Of a stretch of 24,484 nucleotides of DNA, positions 7,401 through 13,894 are shown one piece after another. This DNA is from DASPXK01 sp035637315. GTDB taxonomy: Bacteria; Chloroflexota; UBA6077; JACCZL01. Below the pieces are notes generated by a model. It searched no databases. It saw nothing but the letters and a program-made list of their open reading frames with translations, and was not told the DNA's origin. A program made the position numbers and the translations under genes. Every line of letters starts with the position of its first letter. Positions within the stretch are counted from its first letter, which is position 1. Where the stretch lies: the NCBI GenBank assembly GCA_035637315.1, contig DASPXK010000308.1:1-24484 (forward strand), in the 5' to 3' direction.

Positions 7401-7832
7401 TCACCCTCCCTCCGCCGCCACCTTGAGCAGCTCGAGTGTTCGGCGGATCGCCGCGTCTAGCTGCTTCTGGCGGCCCGTAAGGGCATAGAAGAGGCGCTGC
7501 CACCCGGGCTCGCCGGTCGTCTCGTAGGACTCGGTCACCTGCGCGCCATCACCCGACGGCTCGAGCCTGTATCGCCAGGCCGTGATCCCGGTCTGGAAGC
7601 CGAACTCGCGACCGGGCTCCGCCGCCTTCACCGTCGAGACCGTCGCCCACTTCCACGGCCCGGCCTTGTTGTACCCTCGGAAGCGCGCGCCCACCGCCGG
7701 CTCATTCGCCTCCTCGAGCCACTCACAGCGCTGGCACTCGGGACTCCACTCCCCCATCCGGGTCACGTCGCTGACCATCGACCAAACCCGCTGGGGACTG
7801 GCGTTGATCTGGATTCGCGCCTCCCCCTGCAT
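7401..7832 (-). CDS. SRPBCC-fold (START/polyketide cyclase-like) protein
   Basis: 143 residues from ATG 7832, with a GGAGGAA site (7838-7844) 5 nt upstream. The N-terminal pattern I-Q-I-N-A-S-P-Q-R-V-W-S-M-V-S-D-V-T-R-M-G-E-W-S-P-E is the typical opening of SRPBCC proteins, which have a helix-grip fold with a deep hydrophobic pocket. The centre has G-A-R-F-R-G-Y-N and the end has an amphipathic long helix (L-D-A-A-I-R-R-T-L-E-L-L-K-V). Such proteins bind lipids or other hydrophobic ligands, or act as cyclases; the sequence does not tell the ligand. It is convergent with the allantoinase gene and probably not functionally tied to it. Confidence 0.85.
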   Translation of the reverse strand: MQGEARIQINASPQRVWSMVSDVTRMGEWSPECQRCEWLEEANEPAVGARFRGYNKAGPWKWATVSTVKAAEPGREFGFQTGITAWRYRLEPSGDGAQVTESYETTGEPGWQRLFYALTGRQKQLDAAIRRTLELLKVAAEGG

Positions 7833-7959
7833 CGCGGTTCCTCCATGCGGCTAGAAGGCCGTGATTCTATTGTGCGGTGGGTGATCCTCGACGGCCACTC
7901 TATCCACCGGCGATGACGATGGCCATCAAATCTTGCGTCGCCACGCCAGCCCAGCATTG

Positions 7960-8374
7960 TCACACGACGCTTCGCGGGATACGACTTCGGTACTCATCGC
8001 CGAGTCTCCGGACTCGCGTGTAGTCGGCCTCAGTGAATGCCGAGCCATGGGGTTTCGACAGGCCGCAGATGATGACGATCGACGATCTGTCGAGACCGGG
8101 ACCTTCCCGCTCTAAGAAGCAAAACAGACGGTAAAGATGCCGATCGGGACCCCTGGTCCGGGCCTCATAGTATCCTTTCATCGTGCCGTGCATCGCCTCC
8201 CACATCCCGCCTCCACGGAACTGGGGCGGAGGTGCCCCTGCGACGGCGTCGATGATGGCGATCAGGTCAGCCGCAACAGGGTCGGGGCACTGTGAGAAAG
8301 TCTTCGGCGGGACAGCTTTCCACCGGATCGTCGTGTGGGTGGCGCTGGAAGAGCTTAATGTCCCAGGGGTCCAC
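7960..8374 (-). pseudogene. HigB/Gp49-like toxin of a toxin-antitoxin pair, frameshifted
   Basis: The gene starts at GTG 8374, 9 nt after the antitoxin stop. It first reads W-D-I-K-L-F-Q-R-H-P-H-D-D-P-V, like the start of phage-derived Gp49/HigB-type RelE-fold toxins, and runs into a stop after 35 codons. The next frame carries on with C-P-D-P-V-A-A-D-L-I-A-I-I-D-A-V-A, then M-W-E-A-M-H-G-T-M-K-G-Y-Y-E-A-R, R-H-L-Y-R-L-F-C-F-L and G-L-S-K-P-H-G-S-A-F-T-E-A-D-Y, the diagnostic core of this toxin family (mRNA interferases). One extra base at about 8284-8300 accounts for the break; without it the product would be 137 residues. Either the toxin is inactivated or the base is a sequence error. The antitoxin-first order agrees with known HTH/Gp49 pairs that are transcribed antitoxin-toxin. 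Confidence 0.75.
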
Positions 8375-8383
8375 AACCCCAGT

Positions 8384-8797
8384 CTAAGTGCCAACCGCGG
8401 CGCCCTGCGACTTGGCCACAAGTCCGCTTCGACGGCGGTTCGGGGATTCTTTCCGCCTGATGCCGCGCTGTCTGCCGTGAAGACGCATCTGGATCCCCAG
8501 CACATCCATGAGCTCAAGCAACGTCCTCAAAGTGGGGTTGTTGGATCCCGACGCGAAAAGACGCCGCACAGTGGCTGGGTGCGTCCCAAGGCGACGTGCT
8601 ACCTCCGCTTTCGAGAGCCCGGCTCCTTGTCGGTGCGCGTCGATCAAATGGAGAATCTGCTGGACCTGCGCAATCGATCGCCGGGTACGCTCATACCGCT
8701 GGCGAAACTCAGGGCTTCGCATCCTCTGCCCGCGTAGCTGCTCGAAGCGGCTGCGTGTCGTCTCTGCCACTGGCTGACCCCCGTCGGTGCTGGCCAT
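8384..8797 (-). CDS. HTH (XRE-type) antitoxin
   Basis: 137 residues from ATG 8797. After an Arg-rich helical region (R-S-P-E-F-R-Q-R-Y-E-R-T) there is a clear helix-turn-helix at about residues 61-95: L-S-K-A-E-V-A-R-R-L-G-T-H-P-A-T-V-R-R-L followed by N-P-T-L-R-T-L-L-E-L-M-D-V-L-G. This is the usual XRE fold of antitoxins that bind their own operator and neutralise the downstream RelE-fold toxin. The toxin gene follows 9 nt after its stop, in the same frame. The long basic tail (R-R-K-E-S-P-N-R-R-R) is unusual for the family. A palindrome lies 3 nt before the start codon, which suits autoregulation. Confidence 0.85.
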   Translation of the reverse strand: MASTDGGQPVAETTRSRFEQLRGQRMRSPEFRQRYERTRRSIAQVQQILHLIDAHRQGAGLSKAEVARRLGTHPATVRRLFASGSNNPTLRTLLELMDVLGIQMRLHGRQRGIRRKESPNRRRSGLVAKSQGAAVGT

Positions 8798-8800
8798 AGC

Positions 8801-8816
8801 GTAACACAGATGTTAC
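8801..8816. promoter_or_regulatory. Probable antitoxin operator palindrome
   Basis: GTAACA-CAGA-TGTTAC is a perfect 6-bp inverted repeat with a 4-bp spacer, ending 3 nt upstream of the antitoxin ATG (on the minus strand). A second, weaker dyad (GTTG-C-CAAC, 8821-8829) is next to it. HTH antitoxins typically bind such dyads over their own promoter, so this is the best operator candidate. Confidence 0.55.
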
Positions 8817-8936
8817 ATTGGTTGCCAACCTGGACTAGGACAGGACTGCTCTATCGAGACTGGTCGAGACTAGAGGAGAGCATGCGCTGGACAGACGACG
8901 CCGCGGCCGCCGACGACGCATAGAGTGCCCAAGCTC

Positions 8937-9974
8937 TCAGCCAGCGACACCGGCTCCCGCCGCCTCGCGGTAGGCGTCCGCGAGCGTTTCGAGTAGCTCA
9001 TCGTTCACCTCCCGAACCGTGTTGCCGTTGCCGATGGGGATAGGCGCGGTGATCTGCTCGATCCGAGGGATGCTTTTCGGCGCACGTCGCTCGAACACGC
9101 TCCGCCACATCCAGAAGCACGGGCGGCCATTCTCATTCACGATCGTGACCAGGCCAGCGTTGTCTAGCCGCAACCGCGGCGCTAGGGTCAAGCGGCCCTT
9201 TCCAGTGTACGTGACCAGCCTGGCAAGACCCTCGCGCTCGAGCGACATGGCCCACTCACACAGCCGACTCAGTGCGGGGCGGTGCTCTTCTCGGGCCTGG
9301 TTGATTGCGGCGGCGAAGTCGTCCGCGCCGTCGACGTACACTCCCTCGGCTCTGGCGCGCGGCGTCTGAACCGGCGCCTCAAGTGGGCGACGTTCAGGGT
9401 CGACCCGTTGTGGGACGAGGATCTGAGAACCCTCAACCTGATAGGCAGACACCGTGATCAGATCGATGAGGAGCTTGTCGGTGATCGTCTGGAGATACCC
9501 CACAAGGCGGATAAGCTCGTCGGGGGCGTCGTCTAAAACGAAGACCAGCCGAAAGCGGCCCTGAGCCAGGTTTTCGGCGAGCCCGGATGAGAATGTCTCG
9601 AGCTCAAAGGAGCCATCCTGGTCGTTTGCAGCCACCGCGGCCGCCAGGCTCTCGTACTCGCGCTCCCGGAGATGCCGACCCAGGATGTCGGTCTGCAGCG
9701 CCGTCGGGTCGAGGCCACTCAAGTACGCCGCATAGGCAAGAACCTGGGCGACCACAGCGCGCCGGGCCTCCGCATTCTTCGCCAGCTTGACTTCGATGAT
9801 CGCCAGGCGCCCTGTTGGCTCGATACCCAGCAGGTCGGCGGAGCCGCTGCCGAGCGTCACCTCCTTGCCGACCACGATCACGCGTGGCGAGCCGGCGAGC
9901 GGCAATATCTGTGGCGCCTCGGCCACGCTCTTGTGAAGCGCGGCTTCGTCAGGGAAGCCGGCCGGCGCCAGCAA
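8937..9974 (-). CDS. PD-(D/E)XK nuclease-like protein (NucS/DUF91-like N-terminal domain)
   Basis: 345 residues from TTG 9974. The N-terminal domain reads D-E-A-A-L-H-K-S-V-A-E-A-P-Q, then G-S-G-S-A-D-L-L-G-I (Asp 47) and I-I-E-V-K-L-A-K-N (Glu 61, Lys 63), followed by V-A-Q-V-L-A-Y-A-A-Y-L (Gln 77). This is the PD-(D/E)XK catalytic core as in NucS-like and DUF91 proteins. The C-terminal half has no fold I recognise; it contains W-M-W-R-S-V-F-E-R-R-A-P. The start is doubtful: an in-frame TAG is 6 nt upstream of the TTG, while ATG 9991 begins M-A-E-T-R-A in another frame and would join after one inserted base near 9975-9977, giving M-A-E-T-R-A-L-L-A-P-A-G. Function could be DNA repair or defence against foreign DNA; this is inference only. 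Confidence 0.75.
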   Translation of the reverse strand: MLAPAGFPDEAALHKSVAEAPQILPLAGSPRVIVVGKEVTLGSGSADLLGIEPTGRLAIIEVKLAKNAEARRAVVAQVLAYAAYLSGLDPTALQTDILGRHLREREYESLAAAVAANDQDGSFELETFSSGLAENLAQGRFRLVFVLDDAPDELIRLVGYLQTITDKLLIDLITVSAYQVEGSQILVPQRVDPERRPLEAPVQTPRARAEGVYVDGADDFAAAINQAREEHRPALSRLCEWAMSLEREGLARLVTYTGKGRLTLAPRLRLDNAGLVTIVNENGRPCFWMWRSVFERRAPKSIPRIEQITAPIPIGNGNTVREVNDELLETLADAYREAAGAGVAG

Positions 9975-9977
9975 GCT

Positions 9978-10079
9978 CTAGTCTCCGCCATCGTTTCGCC
10001 AGATCGCCGTCATGACCCACTTGTAGCCATCGACGGGCTCAAACGCAAGGCGCCCCCTCATGTCGTTCGGCGCCCCCAT
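9978..10079 (-). CDS. Possible 33-residue ORF overlapping the nuclease gene start
   Basis: ATG 10079 opens a 33-codon frame reading M-G-A-P-N-D-M-R-G-R-L-A-F-E-P-V-D-G-Y and ending W-R-N-D-G-G-D-stop at 9978. It spans the candidate nuclease ATG 9991 in another frame. GGAG is only 3 nt upstream, a poor spacing. The interval 9992-10118 otherwise holds nothing I recognise. It may be a translationally coupled leader, a remnant, or chance. Confidence 0.2.
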   Translation of the reverse strand: MGAPNDMRGRLAFEPVDGYKWVMTAIWRNDGGD

Positions 10080-10118
10080 TGGCTCCACACCGATGCGCTC
10101 GCTGGGCCGCCATAGACC

Positions 10119-10973
10119 CTACGTTCGCAGGCGGGGGTCTAGCGCGTCGCGCAGGCCGTCGCCCAGGAGATTGAAGCCCAGCACGGTCAGGAAGATCGCC
10201 AGGCCTGGAAAGGTGGACAGGTGCGAGGCCTCGCGTAAGAACTGCATCCCGAAGTTGAGCATCGAGCCCCAAGAAGGCTCGGGCGGCTGAATCCCGAGAC
10301 CCAGGAACGAGAGTGCTGCCTCGGCCAGGATCGCGTTGCCCATCCCCAGCGAGGCCAGGACCATCAGCGGCGCGAGAGCGTTGGGCAACAAGTGGCGGAC
10401 CATAATCCGCAGCGGGTGGGCTCCGATCGTCCGGGCCGCCCAGGCGTATTCTTCTTCCTTGAGGGTCAGGATCACCGCGCGTGACATCCGCGCGTACGTC
10501 GTCCAGTAGACGAGCGCCAACGCGATCATCACGTTGGTGATGCTCGGGCCGCGGACCGCGACGATGGCGATGGCCAGCACGATGATCGGGAAGGCCAGGA
10601 AGACGTCGACGACCCGCATGATGATCGCGTCCCAGTAGCGGCCCAGGTAGCCGGCCGCGAGCCCGGCCGACACGCCGATCAGCGACGCCAGGCCGACCGA
10701 GATCAGGCCGACCCACAGCGACACCCGCGCCCCGTAGAGCAGGCGCGACAGGATGTCGCGGCCCAGTTCGTCGGTGCCCATCCAGTGCGCGCCGCCCGGC
10801 GGCTGGAGGCGCCCCTCGAGCGCAACGACGTTAGGCTGATACGGGGCGAGGGCCGGGGCCAAGGCCGCCATTAGCACTAGGGCCAACACGATGGCCAGCC
10901 CTGCCAGGGCGGCCCGATTTCGCCGCAGCTGGCTCCAGGCGCGGCTGAGATTCCGGCCGGGCGGCTCACTCAT
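10119..10973 (-). CDS. Peptide/nickel-type ABC transporter permease, DppC-like
   Basis: 284-residue inner-membrane permease. The N-terminal helix A-G-L-A-I-V-L-A-L-V-L-M-A-A-L-A is followed by the DppC/OppC signature H-W-M-G-T-D-E-L-G-R-D-I-L-S-R-L-L-Y-G-A (residues 63-82). The EAA loop (E-Y-A-W-A-A-R-T-I-G-A-H-P-L-R-I, 175-190, then R-H-L-L-P-N) docks on the ATPase, and L-S-F-L-G-L-G-I-Q-P-P-E-P-S-W-G follows. Its ATG overlaps the end of the DppB-like gene by 8 nt, so the two are translationally coupled. It forms a heterodimer with DppB and imports the ligand delivered by the substrate-binding protein. No ATPase gene follows it in the window, so the ATPase must be elsewhere or shared. Confidence 0.93.
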   Translation of the reverse strand: MSEPPGRNLSRAWSQLRRNRAALAGLAIVLALVLMAALAPALAPYQPNVVALEGRLQPPGGAHWMGTDELGRDILSRLLYGARVSLWVGLISVGLASLIGVSAGLAAGYLGRYWDAIIMRVVDVFLAFPIIVLAIAIVAVRGPSITNVMIALALVYWTTYARMSRAVILTLKEEEYAWAARTIGAHPLRIMVRHLLPNALAPLMVLASLGMGNAILAEAALSFLGLGIQPPEPSWGSMLNFGMQFLREASHLSTFPGLAIFLTVLGFNLLGDGLRDALDPRLRT

Positions 10974-11949
10974 AGCGGACCCGTGGGTTTAGGACGGCGT
11001 AAGCCAGATCGACCAGCAGATTGATAAGCGACACGGCCACCGCGCTGACCAGCACAACCCCTTGCAAGACTGGGTAGTCGCGCTGGCTGATCGACTGGAT
11101 CAACAAACGCCCCATGCCGGGCCAGGCGAAGATCGTCTCGGCGATCACGGCGCCGCCGAGCAGAGCGCCCACTTGCAAGCCGAGCACCGTGACGACGGGA
11201 ATCAGCGCGTTGGGCAGGGCGTGCGCGATGACCACGCTTCGCTCGCGCATCCCTTTGGCCCGCGCGGTCCGTACATAGTCCTCGCCAAGGACCTCTAACA
11301 GCGCCGAGCGGACCAGGCGCGAGATCAGCGCCGTGGAGAAGGCGCCGAGCGTGAGCGAGGGCAGGACCAGGTGTTTCACGGAGCCGACCAGGTCGTCCGG
11401 ATGGCCGTAGCGCTGCCAGGCCCGAAGTGCCTCCCAGATGCCCTCGCCCCGACCGAACGAGGGCAGCCAGCCGAGCTGGAGCGAGAAGACGAGGATGGCC
11501 AGCATGCCGAGCCAGAAGACCGGCATCGCGACGCCGGATAGGGCTAGCAGCATCGCCGCGACGTCAAATCCGGAGTACGGCCGCAGGGCTGCCACGATCC
11601 CGACGCACAGCCCGATGGCGATCGCGATCAGCATCGCTGCCACGGTCAGCTCGACCGTTGCCGGCAGCCGCTCGCCGATCAGCGCGACGACCGGCTTGTG
11701 CTGGAAGACCGAGTCGCCCATCTCGCCACGTAGCAAGCGGCCCAGATACTGGAGGTACTGGACGTGGAGCGGCTGATCAAGCCCCAGCAGCCGCCGCAGC
11801 CGCTCGAGCTCGCCAGGGGTCGCGTCCGTCCCGAGGATGACCAGGACAGGGTCGCCCGGAATGAGGTGGACCAGCATGAACAGCAGCAGCGAGACGCCGA
11901 ACAGCACGATCAGCGTATGCAGCAGTCGCTGGGCGACGTAACGGAGCAC
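10966..11949 (-). CDS. Peptide/nickel-type ABC transporter permease, DppB-like
   Basis: 327-residue inner-membrane permease. The N-terminus (Y-V-A-Q-R-L-L-H-T-L-I-V-L-F-G-V-S) and V-H-L-I-P-G-D-P (residues 27-34) are diagnostic for DppB/OppB. Further hallmarks are L-G-L-D-Q-P-L-H-V-Q-Y, G-D-S-V, R-L-P-A-T-V-E-L-T and the EAA loop E-D-Y-V-R-T-A-R-A-K-G-M-R-E-R-S with H-A-L-P-N-A-L-I-P-V (223-251), then A-W-P-G-M-G. It starts at ATG 11949, 84 nt after the substrate-binding protein stop, with a dyad-rich repeat in the gap, and overlaps the DppC-like gene. Substrate could be a di- or oligopeptide, nickel or another small solute; the neighbouring enzymes do not settle it. Confidence 0.93.
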   Translation of the reverse strand: MLRYVAQRLLHTLIVLFGVSLLLFMLVHLIPGDPVLVILGTDATPGELERLRRLLGLDQPLHVQYLQYLGRLLRGEMGDSVFQHKPVVALIGERLPATVELTVAAMLIAIAIGLCVGIVAALRPYSGFDVAAMLLALSGVAMPVFWLGMLAILVFSLQLGWLPSFGRGEGIWEALRAWQRYGHPDDLVGSVKHLVLPSLTLGAFSTALISRLVRSALLEVLGEDYVRTARAKGMRERSVVIAHALPNALIPVVTVLGLQVGALLGGAVIAETIFAWPGMGRLLIQSISQRDYPVLQGVVLVSAVAVSLINLLVDLAYAVLNPRVRYE

Positions 11950-11951
11950 TC

Positions 11952-12021
11952 AGCTGTCAGCCGGGCCGTCCGCTGTCAGCGTCAGTCGACGCACTCGTCG
12001 CTCTGCTGACGGCTGACAGCT
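11952..12021. repeat. AGCTGTCAGC-type inverted repeat in the transporter operon
   Basis: AGCTGTCAGCCG (11952-11963) is the perfect 12-bp complement of CGGCTGACAGCT (12010-12021). Additional GCTGTCAGC, GCTGACGGC and GGCTGACGG words fill the interval. It lies between the substrate-binding and permease genes, a common place for a processing hairpin that lowers permease expression relative to the binding protein. Confidence 0.65.
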
Positions 12022-12033
12022 GTTGGCTGACGG

Positions 12034-13734
12034 CTACGGCGAGATGGAGACCTTGCGCATGGACAGCCAGTTGGCGACCGGGTTGATCACGTAGTCCTGC
12101 AGTTTCGGCGTATACATGGCGATGTACTCCTGGACCTGGACGAAGATGTAGGGCGCGTCATCCACGATCAGCCTGACCGCATCGGTGTAGAGCTGCTTCG
12201 CCTTGGCCTGGTCCAGGGTCGCCCTGGCGTCCTTGAGCAGCCTGTCGACCTGCTCGTTGCGGTACTTGCCGTAGTTGGCGGCGCCGTCGATAGTGAACTG
12301 GCGGAAGGTGGCGCGGTCCGGGTCGGCCAGGTTGAGCCAGCCGATCACCCCGACCTGGTACTTGCCTGCCATCACGTCGGCGAAGTAGGCGGGGAACTCG
12401 ACCGTGTTCGTCTTGGTATCGATGCCGACCTTTTGGAGCTCGCTCTGCAGGACCTGGATGAGCTGGCGACGATCCGGGTCCTCCGAGTGAGTCCGCACGG
12501 TCAGCTCCATCCGCGTGCCGTCTTTGGCGCGGACGGCATCGGGGCCAGCCTTCCAGCCACTCTCGTCGAGGAGCTGTTTGGCCTTGTCGGGGTTGTAGTC
12601 GTACGAGGGGATGTCGGGCGTGTAGGCCCACATGCCCGGCACAATCGGCCCGTTCGCCGGCTGGCCGATGCCGTTGTAGATCGTCTCGATGATCTGCTTC
12701 TTGTTGACCAGAAAAGACAATGCTTGCCGCACCCGCTTGTCGGCCAGGATCGGATCGACGGTGTTCAGGTTGATGTAGGTGTAGCCGGCGGCCGGGGTGC
12801 GGTCGACCTTCAACTTGCCAGCACTCTGAACGCGGGCCACGTCCTGCGGCGAGAGCGGCGACTGGACGAAACCGAGGTCGCCGCTTTCAAGGGCGACGAC
12901 TCGGGCCGAATTGTCCGGCACGATCTTGGCCACCACTCGGTCCAGGTTCGGCCGCCCCTGGAAGAAGTTCTCGTTGGCAGACAGGTTGATCGAATCGCCG
13001 GTCGTCCAGCCATCCAGCTTGAAGGGGCCGGTCCCGACCGGCTTGCTGCCGTAGTCCTTGCCCAATTTCTCGGCCGCCGCCCTGGAGACGATTCCCAGGT
13101 CCATGTACGACAAGAACGGCGCGAAGGGCGCCTTGAGGGTAAATCTGACCGTGCTGTTGTCGACAGCCTCGATCTTGTCGACCGATAGGTAAAAGGCTCG
13201 CGCGGGCGATCCAAACTGCTCGTTCAGGACCGTCTCGAACGTGTACTTGACGTCCTCGGCGGTCAGCTCCGAGCCGTCGTGGAACTTCACGCCGTTTCGC
13301 AGCCGGAAGAGCCAGGTCCTGTCGTCAGGGTTCTCCCAGCGCTCGGCGAGGTCCGGGACGGGGGTGTAGTCCGGGCTGATCGCCGCGAGACCGTTGAAGA
13401 CCATTTCGACGATCCGCCGGCCTGAGGTGTTCCTGGTCAGGCGGGGATCCAGGCTGTCCGCGTCGACATCCAGTCCGATCCGCAGGGAGCCGCCCGCCTT
13501 TGCCTGGGCAGCGGGCGCCTGGCTGGGAGCGGGCTTGGCCGGTTCGGTCGGCTTCGCGACGGGGGCTGCCGTCTCGGCGGCCTTTGGGGCGGCCGGAGCG
13601 GCAGTCGGAGCGGGTGGCGCAGTCGGCGCGCAGGCCGCCAGCAGCATCGTCGCGCTGATCCCAACCGACAGCTTCAAGAAATCGCGGCGCGTCGCCCGAT
13701 GGTCCGAGCCATGTCTTTGCCTCGGCTCGCTCAT
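12034..13734 (-). CDS. Peptide-type ABC transporter substrate-binding lipoprotein (SBP_bac_5)
   Basis: 566 residues from ATG 13734, chosen because GGAGGT (13742-13747) lies 7 nt upstream and the Tat signal begins there. The frame further upstream reads low-complexity repeat. The signal is T-R-R-D-F-L-K (residues 15-21) with lipobox L-A-A-C (Cys 35), so it is likely exported folded by Tat and lipid-anchored. An Ala/Pro/Thr/Lys-rich tether of about 45 residues follows. The body has G-G-S-L-R-I-G-L, D-S-L-D-P-R, D-L-A-E-R-W-E and the family motif F-R-L-R-N-G-V-K-F-H-D-G-S-E-L-T-A-E-D-V-K-Y. It binds the ligand outside the membrane and hands it to the DppB/DppC-like permeases downstream. Ligand specificity is unknown. 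Confidence 0.93.
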   Translation of the reverse strand: MSEPRQRHGSDHRATRRDFLKLSVGISATMLLAACAPTAPPAPTAAPAAPKAAETAAPVAKPTEPAKPAPSQAPAAQAKAGGSLRIGLDVDADSLDPRLTRNTSGRRIVEMVFNGLAAISPDYTPVPDLAERWENPDDRTWLFRLRNGVKFHDGSELTAEDVKYTFETVLNEQFGSPARAFYLSVDKIEAVDNSTVRFTLKAPFAPFLSYMDLGIVSRAAAEKLGKDYGSKPVGTGPFKLDGWTTGDSINLSANENFFQGRPNLDRVVAKIVPDNSARVVALESGDLGFVQSPLSPQDVARVQSAGKLKVDRTPAAGYTYINLNTVDPILADKRVRQALSFLVNKKQIIETIYNGIGQPANGPIVPGMWAYTPDIPSYDYNPDKAKQLLDESGWKAGPDAVRAKDGTRMELTVRTHSEDPDRRQLIQVLQSELQKVGIDTKTNTVEFPAYFADVMAGKYQVGVIGWLNLADPDRATFRQFTIDGAANYGKYRNEQVDRLLKDARATLDQAKAKQLYTDAVRLIVDDAPYIFVQVQEYIAMYTPKLQDYVINPVANWLSMRKVSISP

Positions 13735-13776
13735 GGCGTCTACCTCCCAGTACGAATCGGCGTTGGCGTCCGAGCG

Positions 13777-13782
13777 ATTGTA
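13777..13782 (-). promoter_or_regulatory. Possible -10 box upstream of the substrate-binding protein gene
   Basis: TACAAT on the minus strand, about 42 nt before ATG 13734. No good -35 is visible; the upstream sequence is palindromic repeat copy 4. It would give the transporter genes a promoter of their own, separate from the upstream enzyme gene. Confidence 0.25.
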
Positions 13783-13794
13783 GCCCGAGCCGGA

Positions 13795-13890
13795 TTCCCC
13801 CACCCCCACCCCCACAAGGGGCGAGGGCGCAGGTCGGGGCCAGCCCCCTCTCCCCTTTGTGGGAGAGGGGTTACGGGTGAGGGGTGAGTG
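13795..13890. repeat. Palindromic intergenic repeat, copy 4
   Basis: Inner arms CCCCTCTCCC (13845-13854) and GGGAGAGGGG (13861-13870) are perfect over 10 bp with a 6-base loop. CACCCCCACCCC on the left and GGGTGAGGGGTGAG on the right continue the pairing imperfectly. It occupies the gap between the thiamine-diphosphate enzyme gene and the transporter genes and could attenuate read-through. Confidence 0.7.
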
Positions 13891-13894
13891 GGAA

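Noticed and set aside
8882..8923. 13-codon + strand ORF with a GAGGAG-like site upstream
   Set aside because: Too short and without any recognisable feature; possibly the remains of a gene lost between the antitoxin and nuclease genes.
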